From Stenotrophomonas sp. Ste86 (GTDB lineage Bacteria; Pseudomonadota; Gammaproteobacteria; Xanthomonadales; Xanthomonadaceae): a stretch of DNA of 64,000 nt. The stretch is taken from NCBI RefSeq assembly GCF_024519465.1, contig NZ_JALJRW010000015.1:1-64000 (forward strand), in the 5' to 3' direction. The notes beneath the pieces are model-generated. The model was not told the origin of the DNA, made no database searches, and saw only the letters and a program-made list of their open reading frames with translations. The position numbers and the translations under genes were made by a program. Every line of letters starts with the position of its first letter. The stretch's first letter is position 1. This document shows, piece by piece, positions 11,427-19,812 of this stretch.

Positions 11427-11639
11427 GCAGCCGAGCGTGGCTCGGCTCTACCTTGGGTGGGTCGCGAGTGTTGAAGGCGTCGTTTGCATCGGTAGTGCCG
11501 AGCCATGCTCGGCAGCAACATTCCTCAGCCATCAGCGCCCATGACAATCATCGCCGAAGCGCAGCCACGCATGGCGCGGCTCCACTTCGCAGATGATCAG
11601 CTGCGCGTTACCGGGCAGCCGAGCAACGGTCGGCTCTAC
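11427..11639. repeat. SMAG/REP-type palindrome cluster, 4 copies
   Basis: Four about 25-base palindromes with a GTAG head or its complement CTAC sit at 11427-11451, 11492-11516, 11561-11585 (degenerate head) and 11615-11639. Three have CCGAGC-type stems and one a CCACGC-type stem. They fill the gap between the convergent BCCT and gamma-glutamyltransferase genes. The last one ends two bases before the complement of the gamma-glutamyltransferase stop codon. Confidence 0.8.
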
Positions 11640-11640
11640 C

Positions 11641-13359
11641 TCAATACCCCGCGGCCTGCCCGTCCTTGCGGCTTTCCGATGCGCCGTAATACACGCCGGT
11701 GTCCGGATCGCGCAGGATCGCCTGATAGCCACCGTAGGGGCCGTCGGCAAACACTACCCGGTGGCCCTTGCGCATCAGCGCGCGCACCGTCTCGTACGCG
11801 AAGCCGGTTTCCAGGTTCACCTCGCCCCCATCGCTCATCGCCGTAGCCTGGCCGGTCGGCTCGGTCGAGCCTTCGTGCTGGATGCGCGGTGCGTCGCCGG
11901 CCTCCTGCAGGTTCATCCCGAAGTCGACCATGTTCATCACGATCTGCGCGTGACCCTGCGGCTGCATTGCCCCGCCCATGACCCCGAAGCTCATCCACGG
12001 CTTGCCGTCCTTGGTGACAAAGCCCGGGATGATGGTCTGGAACGGACGCTTGCCCGGCGCATAGCCGTTGGGATGGTCCTTGCGCAGTACGAACATCTCG
12101 CCGCGATCCTGCAGGATGAAGCCCAATCCCGGGGGCGCCATGCCGCTGCCCATGCCGCGGTAGTTGGACTGGATCAGCGACACCATCATCCCGTCCGCAT
12201 CGGCGACGGTCATGTAAATCGTGTCGCCTTCTTCCAGCTGCTTCGGCGTGCCCGGCTGCACCTCGTTCAAGGCCTTGTCCATCGAGATCAGCGTGCGACG
12301 CTCGGCGGCATATGCCTTGGACACCAGCTTCGCCACCGGCGCCGGCTGGAATGCCGGGTCGGTGTAGAACCGCGCGCGATCGGCGAAGGCCAGCTTTTTG
12401 GCCTCCACGAACAGATGGACATGCTCGGGTGAGCCGAAGGCGATTTTCGAGAAGTCGTAGCCTTCCAGCACGTTGAGGATCTGCAGCGCGGCGATGCCCT
12501 GGCTGTTGGGCGGCAGTTCCCACACGTCGTAGCCCCGGTAGTTGCTGCTCACCGGCTCGACCCACTCGCCGTGGTGGCTGGCCATGTCCTCATAGCTCAG
12601 GTAGCCGCCATTGGCCTTGAAGTAGCTGCCGATGGTCTGCGCGATATCGCCCTTGTAGAACGCATCGCGGCCACCGCGCGCGATCTGCTCCAGGGTGTTG
12701 GCCAGGTTCGGGTTCTTCCAGAGCTCGCCCTTGCGCGGGGCATGTCCATTGACGGTGAACTGCTCGGTGAAGCCGGGGTACCGGGACAGCTTGGGCACCG
12801 AGCGGTCCCAGTAATAGGCGATCACTTCGGCCACCGGGTGGCCCTCACGCGCGTAGCGGATCGCCGGGGCCAGGTTGTCGGCCATCGGTTTGCGGCCGAA
12901 CCGCTCGTGCAGCGCGAACCAGCCATCCACCGCGCCCGGTACCGACACCGGCAGCGGGCCGGTGGCCGGGATCTCCTTCAGCCCGCGTCGCTGGAACTCG
13001 GCCAGGGTCAGCGACTTCGGCGAGCGGCCCGAGCCGTTGTAGCCGTAGAGCTTCTGGGTCTTTGGGTCCCACACGATCGCGAACAGATCGCCGCCGACGC
13101 CATTGCCGGTCGGCTCCATCAGGCCGAGCGCGGCATTGGCCGCGATCGCCGCATCCACCGCCGAGCCGCCGCCCTTCATCACATCCAGCGCGATCTGGGT
13201 GGCCAACGGCTGCGAGGTGGCGGCCATCGCGTGCGGGGCGATCACCTCCGAGCGGGTGGCGAAGGTGTGGCCGGTGATCCGGTCGGCGGCCATCGAGACA
13301 ACCGGGAGAGCACACAGGACGGCAGCGGCCAGCAGGCCGCGGGCAAGACGTGAGGACAC
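11641..13359 (-). CDS. ggt: Gamma-glutamyltransferase, periplasmic
   Basis: A 572-residue Ntn hydrolase that cleaves gamma-glutamyl bonds such as that of glutathione, after autoprocessing into large and small subunits. The predicted nucleophile is Thr about 380 in EEGDTIYMTVADADG, which would become the small-subunit N-terminus. A substrate-binding glycine pair is seen near QSNYRGMGSGMAPPG. The signal peptide (LLAAAVLCALPVVSMAA) implies the periplasm. I chose the GTG at 13359, with AGGA 9-12 bases upstream and a compact signal peptide; an ATG at 13419 would add 20 basic residues. It is divergent from the ilv-leu operon and is probably unrelated in function. Confidence 0.93.
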   Translation of the reverse strand: MSSRLARGLLAAAVLCALPVVSMAADRITGHTFATRSEVIAPHAMAATSQPLATQIALDVMKGGGSAVDAAIAANAALGLMEPTGNGVGGDLFAIVWDPKTQKLYGYNGSGRSPKSLTLAEFQRRGLKEIPATGPLPVSVPGAVDGWFALHERFGRKPMADNLAPAIRYAREGHPVAEVIAYYWDRSVPKLSRYPGFTEQFTVNGHAPRKGELWKNPNLANTLEQIARGGRDAFYKGDIAQTIGSYFKANGGYLSYEDMASHHGEWVEPVSSNYRGYDVWELPPNSQGIAALQILNVLEGYDFSKIAFGSPEHVHLFVEAKKLAFADRARFYTDPAFQPAPVAKLVSKAYAAERRTLISMDKALNEVQPGTPKQLEEGDTIYMTVADADGMMVSLIQSNYRGMGSGMAPPGLGFILQDRGEMFVLRKDHPNGYAPGKRPFQTIIPGFVTKDGKPWMSFGVMGGAMQPQGHAQIVMNMVDFGMNLQEAGDAPRIQHEGSTEPTGQATAMSDGGEVNLETGFAYETVRALMRKGHRVVFADGPYGGYQAILRDPDTGVYYGASESRKDGQAAGY

Positions 13360-13623
13360 GGGGTGGTTCCTGAAGGTGGTAGCCCTGCGATAGTGGCGGC
13401 GAAATGCCCGCGACGACATCCCACAATGGTCATGGGCAGCCGCCGATCGACGCCGGATTCCGCGCAGAACCCAGCTGCAAAATAGTGAATTCGGGTTCAC
13501 CGGATCGATTTCAGCGGAAACCATCCTTGCGTGGCGGGCCTCTACGCTGGATGCAGGCGAAACCGTTGGAAATCTGCGCGCAAAGGTTGACAGCCTCAAA
13601 ACCGCTGTGGTTTTCTCGATCTC
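13360..13623. other. Divergent promoter region ggt / ilv leader
   Basis: Plus-strand candidates are a consensus -35 TTGACA at 13587-13592, with only a weak -10 (about 13610-13615) at 17-base spacing. That promoter would start RNA within a few bases of the leader-peptide ATG at 13624, which has no ribosome binding site, so a leaderless leader peptide is possible. No gene is seen in the gap. Confidence 0.4.
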
Positions 13624-13749
13624 ATGTTGCAGCGCACAGCCATCCGCGAATCCATCGAACACGCCGACACCGGCGGGGCGTCGATCCGTTCGCTTCTTGT
13701 CCTCGTACTTATTACCCAACCAACAGGTGCGGGACGGACCGGCGTGTAA
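13624..13749 (+). CDS. ilv operon leader peptide (attenuator peptide)
   Basis: A 41-codon open frame from ATG 13624 to TAA 13749. Residues 23-31 read SLLVLVLIT, a dense run of the very amino acids the downstream operon makes or consumes. The run uses the codons CTT CTT GTC CTC GTA CTT ATT ACC, of which CTT, GTA and ATT are rare in the neighbouring genes. The frame ends 24 bases before a strong terminator hairpin. A copy of the terminator's 3' arm lies just after the Leu/Val run (13726-13733). This is the layout of a translational attenuation leader like those of enterobacterial ilv, leu and his operons. No Shine-Dalgarno sequence is visible. Function is inferred from sequence alone. Confidence 0.82.
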   Translation: MLQRTAIRESIEHADTGGASIRSLLVLVLITQPTGAGRTGV

Positions 13750-13803
13750 GCAAGACTGCCAGGTATCCATCGAAACCCGCACCCACCCAGGTGCGGGTTT
13801 TTT
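13726..13803 (+). promoter_or_regulatory. ilv attenuator: antiterminator and terminator
   Basis: The terminator stem is perfect over 11 bp (13773-13783 with 13790-13800, 6-base loop) and is followed by T6 (13798-13803). The octamer GGTGCGGG occurs twice, at 13726-13733 and in the 3' arm at 13790-13797. Both can pair with CCCGCACC at 13776-13783. If the ribosome stalls on the Leu/Val codons at about 13693-13719, the first copy stays free and captures the 5' arm, giving antitermination. If translation finishes, the ribosome covers the first copy and the terminator forms. Confidence 0.82.
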
Positions 13804-13946
13804 CGTTTCAGAGCCCCTCGATTCCGCCTCCCCCCTTTCCGAGTTGCCTTCTGCCATGACGCGCCAGCCCGCCCCCGCCGCCACACCCACCGCCCCCACG
13901 GCGGCGTTCGGCCGTGGCGCTGCGCGCGCCACCCCTTCCCCTGACT

Positions 13947-13980
13947 GGCCGACGCGTCGCTGAGACCGTCGGCCTTTTTT
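13947..13980 (+). terminator. Second terminator-like hairpin just before ilvC
   Basis: GGCCGACG (13947-13954) pairs with CGTCGGCC (13967-13974), with a 12-base loop, followed by T6 and then CTTTTC. It ends 23 bases before the ilvC start. A 35-codon Pro/Ala/Thr-rich open frame (13856-13963), without a visible ribosome binding site, ends inside the loop. Either this is a second attenuation or processing step, or a stem that protects the ilvC mRNA. Confidence 0.55.
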
Positions 13981-14003
13981 CTTTTCGCCAAAGGACTTCC
14001 CCC

Positions 14004-14978
14004 ATGAGCACCAACGACCTGCCCCAGATCAAGATCGCTGTTGTCGGCTACGGCAGCCAGGGCCGCGCGCACGCGCTGAATCTGCGTGAATCCGGTTTCG
14101 ATGTCGTCGTCGGGCTGCGCCCGGGCGGTCCCACCGAGGTGAAGGCACAGGCCGACGGCTTCACCGTCAAGGCACCGGCCGAGGCGGTCAAGGACGCCGA
14201 CCTGGTCGCCGTGCTGACCCCGGACATGGTGCAGAAGAAGCTCTACGAAGACGTGCTTGCCCCCAACATGAAACAGGGCGCGGTGCTGTTGTTCGCGCAC
14301 GGGTTGAACGTGCACTTCGACATGATCACCCCGCGCGACGACCTGGACGTGGTGCTGGTCGCGCCGAAGGGTCCGGGTGCGCTGGTGCGCCGTGAGTACG
14401 AGATCGGCCGGGGCGTGCCGTGCATCTGGGCGGTCTACCAGGACAGGAGCGGCAAGGCGGCCGAGTACGCGCTGGCCTACGCCGCCGGCCTGGGCGGCGC
14501 ACGCGCCAACCTGATCCAGACCACCTTCAAGGAAGAGACCGAAACCGATCTGTTCGGCGAGCAGGCGGTGCTGTGCGGTGGTGCGTCGGCGCTGGTGCAG
14601 GCCGGTTTCGAAACGCTGGTGGAAGCCGGGTACCAGCCGGAAATCGCCTACTACGAAGTGCTGCACGAACTGAAGCTGATCGTGGACCTGTTCTACGAAG
14701 GCGGCATCACCCGCATGCTGGAATTCATCTCCGAAACCGCGCAGTACGGCGACTACGTCAGCGGCCCGCGGGTGATCGATGCCGGCACCAAGGCGCGCAT
14801 GAAAGACGTGCTGACCGACATCCAGAACGGCACCTTCACCAAGAACTGGGTGGCCGAGTACGAAGCGGGCCTGCCGAACTACAACAAGTTCAAGCAGGCC
14901 GACCTGGAGCATCCGATCGAAAAGGTAGGCAAGGAACTGCGCGCCAAGATGGTCTGGTTGCAAAGTCAAGCCGCGTAA
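14004..14978 (+). CDS. ilvC: Ketol-acid reductoisomerase
   Basis: A 324-residue class I (short) enzyme. It isomerises and NADPH-reduces acetolactate or acetohydroxybutyrate, the second common step of valine, leucine and isoleucine synthesis. The N-terminal Rossmann motif is [17 protein letters not shown]. The C-terminal knotted helical domain carries the metal-site residues ([29 protein letters not shown]). The start at ATG 14004 has AAAGGA upstream. It is the first structural gene of the ilv-leu operon, with two hairpins between promoter and start. ilvG follows after 40 bases. Confidence 0.97.
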   Translation: MSTNDLPQIKIAVVGYGSQGRAHALNLRESGFDVVVGLRPGGPTEVKAQADGFTVKAPAEAVKDADLVAVLTPDMVQKKLYEDVLAPNMKQGAVLLFAHGLNVHFDMITPRDDLDVVLVAPKGPGALVRREYEIGRGVPCIWAVYQDRSGKAAEYALAYAAGLGGARANLIQTTFKEETETDLFGEQAVLCGGASALVQAGFETLVEAGYQPEIAYYEVLHELKLIVDLFYEGGITRMLEFISETAQYGDYVSGPRVIDAGTKARMKDVLTDIQNGTFTKNWVAEYEAGLPNYNKFKQADLEHPIEKVGKELRAKMVWLQSQAA

Positions 14979-15018
14979 CCCGCGCGGCTTCCCCACCCGC
15001 TTTCGTAAAGGTCACCGC

Positions 15019-16752
15019 ATGAACACCTCCGCACACAGCACCGCGCCCTGCAACGGCGCCCGCTGGTTGACGCAGGCCCTGGAAGCCGAGGGCGTGCATA
15101 CGCTGTTCGGCTACCCCGGCGGCACCATCATGCCGTTCTACGACGCCCTGGTGGATTCGGGGCTGAAACACATCCTGGTGCGCCACGAACAGGGCGCGGC
15201 GCTGGCCGCCAATGGCTATGCCCGCGCCAGCGGCCAGGTTGGCGTCTGTGTCGCCACCTCCGGCCCGGGGGCATCCAACCTGGTTACCGGCATCGCCGAT
15301 GCGATGCTCGATTCGGTGCCGATGGTCTGCATCACCGGCCAGGTCGCCACCCCACTGCTGGGCACCGACGCGTTCCAGGAACTGGACGTGTTCGGGCTGA
15401 CCATGCCGATCGTCAAGCACAGCTGGCTGGTGCGCAGCGTCGATGACCTGCCGCGCGTGGTCCGCGAGGCCTTTCGCATTGCGCGCGAAGGTCGTCCCGG
15501 GCCGGTGCTGATCGACCTGCCCAAGGACGTGCAGATCGCCGATGCCTCGCACCTGCCCGTGCATGTGCCGGCAGCGGTAAATCCCCCGTCCGCGCCGCAG
15601 GACGACGCGATCGCACAGGCCATTGCGGCGATTGCCAACGCTGAAAAGCCGGTGATCTACGCCGGTGGTGGTGTTGCCCTGGGCGATGCGGTCGACGATT
15701 TCCGCGCCTTCGTCGAGGCCAGTGCCATCCCCACCGTGCTGACCCTGCGCGGCCTGGGCGCGCTGCCGCCGCAGCATGCGCACTACCTGGGCATGCTGGG
15801 CATGCACGGCACCCGCGCGGCCAACATGGCGGTGCAGGAGAGCGACCTGCTGGTGGTGATCGGCGCGCGTTTCGACGACCGCGCCACCGGCAAGTTGAAC
15901 GAGTTCGCCCCGTTCGCGCGGGTCATCCACATCGATGCCGATGCGTATGAGATCTCCAAGCTGCGCAGTGCCGACATCGCCGTGCCCGGCAACGTCGGCA
16001 GCGCCCTGCGCGCCCTGACCGCCGCGGCGTCCATCCCGGCCAGCCAGGACGCGTGGCGCAAGCGCTGCGCCGGCCATCGCGAACGTTTCGCCGCGCGCTA
16101 CGACGCGCCCGGCACGCACATCTACGCCCCGGCGCTGCTGAAGCGCCTGAGCGAGCTGGCCCCGCGCGATGCGATCATCGCCTGTGACGTGGGCCAGCAT
16201 CAGATGTGGGTGGCCCAGCACTGCCGCTTCAACCACCCGCGCAACCACCTGACCAGCGGCGCACTGGGCACCATGGGCTTCGGCCTGCCGGCGGCGATGG
16301 GCGCGCAGTTCGCCTGCCCCGACCGCACCGTGGTGCTGGTCTCCGGCGATGGCAGTTTCATGATGAACGTGCAGGAGCTGGCAACCATCGCGCGGTGCCG
16401 CCTGCCGGTGAAGATCGTGCTGCTGGACAACAGTTCGCTGGGCATGGTGCGCCAGTGGCAGGAGCTGTTCTTCGCCGAGCGTTACAGCGAGATCGACCTG
16501 TCCGACAACCCGGATTTCGCCGCACTGGCGCAGGTGTTCGGCATTCCCGCTACCCGCATCGAGGCGCGTGATGACGTTGAAGGCGGCCTGGCCGCGCTGC
16601 TGGCCCAGCCGGGTCCGGCGCTGCTGCACGTGGCCATCGATGCACGGGCCAACGTGTGGCCGCTGGTGCCCCCCAACAATGCCAACAGCACCATGCTGGA
16701 CGCCAACCCTGCCCATCAGCCCCAGGAGTTCCCCAATGCAATACCGGCTTGA
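15019..16752 (+). CDS. ilvG: Acetolactate synthase, large (catalytic) subunit
   Basis: A 577-residue thiamine-diphosphate enzyme that condenses two pyruvates, or pyruvate with 2-oxobutyrate. The N-terminal catalytic Glu lies in RHEQGAALAANGYARASG and the central FAD-type domain includes DDRATGKLNEFAP. The C-terminal TPP motif begins GDGSFMMNVQELATIARC and ends at LLDNSSLGMVRQWQ. Length is normal. Its 3' end overlaps the small-subunit gene by 17 bases, consistent with coupled synthesis of the two subunits. Confidence 0.97.
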   Translation: MNTSAHSTAPCNGARWLTQALEAEGVHTLFGYPGGTIMPFYDALVDSGLKHILVRHEQGAALAANGYARASGQVGVCVATSGPGASNLVTGIADAMLDSVPMVCITGQVATPLLGTDAFQELDVFGLTMPIVKHSWLVRSVDDLPRVVREAFRIAREGRPGPVLIDLPKDVQIADASHLPVHVPAAVNPPSAPQDDAIAQAIAAIANAEKPVIYAGGGVALGDAVDDFRAFVEASAIPTVLTLRGLGALPPQHAHYLGMLGMHGTRAANMAVQESDLLVVIGARFDDRATGKLNEFAPFARVIHIDADAYEISKLRSADIAVPGNVGSALRALTAAASIPASQDAWRKRCAGHRERFAARYDAPGTHIYAPALLKRLSELAPRDAIIACDVGQHQMWVAQHCRFNHPRNHLTSGALGTMGFGLPAAMGAQFACPDRTVVLVSGDGSFMMNVQELATIARCRLPVKIVLLDNSSLGMVRQWQELFFAERYSEIDLSDNPDFAALAQVFGIPATRIEARDDVEGGLAALLAQPGPALLHVAIDARANVWPLVPPNNANSTMLDANPAHQPQEFPNAIPA

Positions 16753-16990
16753 CCTGGTGCTGGTCCCCGCCGAGGGCGCGCTGCTGCGCGTGATCGGCAT
16801 GGCCGAACGCCGCGGCTTCACGCCGCGCGCGATCGCCGGCGCGCCCAATGCCGCCGACAACGGCCGCTGGCACCTGCAGATGGTGGTGGACAGCACCCGT
16901 CCGCCGGAAACGCTGTGCCGGCAGATCGAGAAAATCTACGACTGTGTGTCGGTGCGCATCAGCGCGCTGGAACCTGGAGTATCGGCATGA
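16736..16990 (+). CDS. ilvM: Acetolactate synthase, small ACT-domain subunit (IlvM type)
   Basis: An 84-residue regulatory subunit, about the size of enterobacterial IlvM and much shorter than IlvH/IlvN. One ACT-like fold is evident (LDLVLVPAEGALLRVIGMAE, then GRWHLQMVVDSTRPPETLCR). It should stabilise and activate the IlvG catalytic subunit. The ATG at 16736 sits inside the end of ilvG, with CAGGAG about ten bases upstream. Its stop codon overlaps a following ATG (ATGA at 16987) that opens a 48-codon frame before the threonine dehydratase. Confidence 0.9.
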   Translation: MQYRLDLVLVPAEGALLRVIGMAERRGFTPRAIAGAPNAADNGRWHLQMVVDSTRPPETLCRQIEKIYDCVSVRISALEPGVSA

Positions 16991-17133
16991 ACGCCCGCAC
17001 CGTTGCATCGGTGCCGGTACGGAGGTGCCTTCTTGGGCGTGCAGGGCGCACGAGGTGGCACCATCAAGGGACGCCGCCGCAGCGCGCACCGCACTGCGAC
17101 GATCACCCTGGCCGGGTGCGCGATGCCGGCTAG
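16987..17133 (+). other. Possible 48-codon coupled ORF before ilvA
   Basis: This frame starts in a four-base ATGA overlap with the ilvM stop and ends at TAG 17133, eleven bases inside the threonine dehydratase gene. The predicted product (MNARTVASVPVRRCLLGRAG...) is basic and resembles nothing I recognise. It may only carry ribosomes across the 132-base gap to ilvA, or may be chance. Confidence 0.25.
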
Positions 17134-18220
17134 CCGTACCCCGCAGGAACCGGAGGTAGGCGACGTAAGCGTCGCCGACGTGCTGGCCGCGCAGGCGCGG
17201 CTGCGTCGCTTCCTGCCGCCCACGCCCCTGCATTACGCCGAGCGGTTCGGGGTGTGGCTGAAACTGGAAAACCTGCAGCGCACCGGTTCCTACAAGGTGC
17301 GCGGCGCACTGAACGCGCTGCTGGCCGGGCGCGAACGCGGCGATGACCGGCCGGTGATCTGTGCCTCGGCCGGCAACCACGCCCAGGGCGTGGCATGGGC
17401 CGCCTACCGGTTGAACATCCCGGCGATCACGGTGATGCCGCATGGCGCACCCGCCACCAAGATCGCCGGCGTCGCCCACTGGGGCGCCACCGTGCGCCAG
17501 CACGGCAGCAGCTACGACGAGGCCTACGCGTTCGCCCGCGCCCTGGCCGACCAGCACGGCTATCGCTTCCTGTCGGCATTCGACGATCCGGACGTGATCG
17601 CCGGGCAAGGTACCCTGGGCATCGAACTGGCCCCGCACGCACCGGACGTGGTGATCGTGCCGATCGGCGGCGGCGGCCTGGCATCGGGCGTCGCGCTGGC
17701 GCTGAAATCGCAGGGCGTGCGTATCGTCGGCGCACAGGTCGAAGGTGTCGATTCGATGGCACGCGCGATCCGCGGCGACCTGCGCGAGATTACGCCGGTG
17801 GCCACCCTGGCCGACGGCGTGAAGGTCAAGATTCCCGGCTTCCTGACCCGCAAGCTGTGCAGCGCACTGCTGGACGATGTGGTGATCGTGCGCGAAGCCG
17901 AGCTGCGCGAGACCCTGGTGCGACTGGCACTGGAAGAACACGTCATCGCCGAAGGCGCCGGCGCATTGGCCCTGGCCGCCGGTCGTCGCGTCGCCGGCAA
18001 GCGCAAGTGCGCGGTGGTGTCCGGCGGCAACATCGACGCGATGGTGCTGGCCCAGCTGCTGGCCGACATCCGCCCGCGCCCCCCGCGCAAACCCCGCCGC
18101 CGCGCCAGCGAGCGCATGCGACCACCGCTACCGACCGTGCTCGCGACCCTCCCGAATACCGCTCCGAATCCTACCTCCGCCATCCCATCCGACATTGCCG
18201 TCGAGGAGACCTCCTGGTGA
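17123..18220 (+). CDS. ilvA: Threonine dehydratase (no ACT regulatory domain)
   Basis: A 365-residue PLP enzyme that deaminates threonine to 2-oxobutyrate, the entry to isoleucine. The PLP lysine lies in [17 protein letters not shown], the phosphate-binding loop is GGGGLASG, and [11 protein letters not shown] contacts the substrate. The catalytic domain ends near residue 315 ([16 protein letters not shown]). Beyond it is only a Pro/Arg-rich tail, with no C-terminal ACT-like domain of the isoleucine-inhibited enzyme, so it resembles TdcB in build. I chose the ATG at 17123; in-frame sequence extends upstream to 17003. The stop overlaps the leuA start. Confidence 0.9.
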   Translation: MPASRTPQEPEVGDVSVADVLAAQARLRRFLPPTPLHYAERFGVWLKLENLQRTGSYKVRGALNALLAGRERGDDRPVICASAGNHAQGVAWAAYRLNIPAITVMPHGAPATKIAGVAHWGATVRQHGSSYDEAYAFARALADQHGYRFLSAFDDPDVIAGQGTLGIELAPHAPDVVIVPIGGGGLASGVALALKSQGVRIVGAQVEGVDSMARAIRGDLREITPVATLADGVKVKIPGFLTRKLCSALLDDVVIVREAELRETLVRLALEEHVIAEGAGALALAAGRRVAGKRKCAVVSGGNIDAMVLAQLLADIRPRPPRKPRRRASERMRPPLPTVLATLPNTAPNPTSAIPSDIAVEETSW

Positions 18221-19770
18221 CCATGCCCAACTCCCCCCGAATCAGAATTTTCGACACCACCCTGCGCGACGGCGAGCAATCGCCCGGCTGCAGCATGACC
18301 CCGCCGCAGAAGCTGGTGATGGCCCGTGCGCTGGCCGAGCTGGGCGTGGACATCATCGAGACCGGCTTCCCGGCCAGCTCGCAGTCCGACCGCGAAGCGA
18401 TGACGCTGATCGGCCGCGAGCTGCGCCAGACCACCCTGGCGGTGCTGTCGCGCTGCCTGGCCACCGATATCGAGACTTCGGCCAAGGCGCTGGAGGCGGC
18501 CGCCAACCCGCGCCTGCACCTGTTCCTGTCCACCAGTCCGCTGCATCGCGAACACAAACTGCGGATGAGCCGCGAGCAGGTGCTGGAATCGGTGCACAAG
18601 CACGTGAGCCTGGCACGTGGCTACGTGGATGACGTGGAATTCTCCGCCGAAGACGCCACGCGTACCGAAGAAGACTTCCTGATCGAGGTCGCCCGCGTGG
18701 CCGTGGCCGCCGGTGCCACCACCATCAACCTGCCCGATACCGTGGGCTTCACCACGCCCGAGGAAATCCGCGGCATGTTCCAGCGCGTGATCGCCGGGGT
18801 TCCCGACAGCGACCGCATCATCTTCAGCGCGCACTGCCACAACGACCTGGGCCTGGCCGTGGCCAACTCGCTGGCGGCCATCGAAGGCGGTGCGCGGCAG
18901 GTGGAGTGCACCATCAACGGCATCGGCGAGCGTGCCGGCAACTGCTCGCTGGAAGAGATCGCGATGGTGCTGAAGGTCCGCAATGCCTTCTACGAGGAAG
19001 ACACCCGCATCAACACCCCGCGCATCGTCGCCACCTCGCAGCTGCTGCAGCGCCTGGTCGGCATGCCGGTCCAGCGCAACAAGGCGATCGTCGGCGCCAA
19101 CGCGTTCGCGCATGAGTCGGGCATCCACCAGCACGGCATGCTGCGCCACCGCGGCACCTACGAAATCATGCGCCCCGAAGACGTGGGCTGGGAGTCCTCG
19201 CAGATGGTGCTGGGCCGCCACAGCGGCCGCGCGGCAGTCGAACAGCGCCTGCGTGCGCTGGGCTTCTGCCTGTACGAAGAAGAACTGAAGCATGTCTTTG
19301 AACAGTTCAAGGCGCTGTGCGAACAGCAGCGCGTGGTCACCGACGCCGACCTGCAGACCCTGATGCAGGGCAGCGCCACCCAGAACGGCTACCGCCTGGC
19401 CTCGATGACGATCAGCGACGTCGGCAGCCGCGCCAACGCGCTGGTGGAACTGTCCGATCCGGACGGCAACCGCGTGGCCGAAACCGCGCAGGGCGATGGC
19501 CCGGTGGATGCGCTGTTCGGCGCATTGTCGGCCGCCACCGGCGTACAGCTGATGCTGGACAGCTACCACGTGCACAGCGTGGGCATCGGCGCCGATGCGC
19601 GCGGCGAGGCCAACCTGAGCGTGCGCCACGACGGCGTGGAGTACGAAGGCACCGGTACCAGCCGCGACATCATCGAAGCCTCCGCGCTGGCCTGGCTGGA
19701 CGTGGCCAACCGACTGCTGCGCCAGCGCAACGCGACGGCCGAGCAGCCCGCTGCGACCGCCGCAGCCTGA
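18217..19770 (+). CDS. leuA: 2-Isopropylmalate synthase
   Basis: A 517-residue enzyme that condenses acetyl-CoA with 2-oxoisovalerate, the committed step of leucine synthesis. The TIM barrel carries the metal motif [12 protein letters not shown] at the N-terminus and [15 protein letters not shown], with NGIGERAGN also typical. The C-terminal about 130 residues are the LeuA allosteric domain that binds leucine. GTG 18217 overlaps the preceding stop (GTGA) and lies eight bases after GAGGAG; ATG 18223 is the alternative start and would remove two residues. Confidence 0.96.
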   Translation: MTMPNSPRIRIFDTTLRDGEQSPGCSMTPPQKLVMARALAELGVDIIETGFPASSQSDREAMTLIGRELRQTTLAVLSRCLATDIETSAKALEAAANPRLHLFLSTSPLHREHKLRMSREQVLESVHKHVSLARGYVDDVEFSAEDATRTEEDFLIEVARVAVAAGATTINLPDTVGFTTPEEIRGMFQRVIAGVPDSDRIIFSAHCHNDLGLAVANSLAAIEGGARQVECTINGIGERAGNCSLEEIAMVLKVRNAFYEEDTRINTPRIVATSQLLQRLVGMPVQRNKAIVGANAFAHESGIHQHGMLRHRGTYEIMRPEDVGWESSQMVLGRHSGRAAVEQRLRALGFCLYEEELKHVFEQFKALCEQQRVVTDADLQTLMQGSATQNGYRLASMTISDVGSRANALVELSDPDGNRVAETAQGDGPVDALFGALSAATGVQLMLDSYHVHSVGIGADARGEANLSVRHDGVEYEGTGTSRDIIEASALAWLDVANRLLRQRNATAEQPAATAAA

Positions 19771-19812
19771 GCCCCCCCCATGACGCATCCCGAACCGCAG
19801 CAAGGCCAGTCC

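Noticed and set aside
13360-13932. N-terminal extension of gamma-glutamyltransferase by about 190 residues
   Set aside because: The extension has no signal peptide at its start, runs antisense through the ilv leader and terminator, and hides the good signal peptide at GTG 13359.
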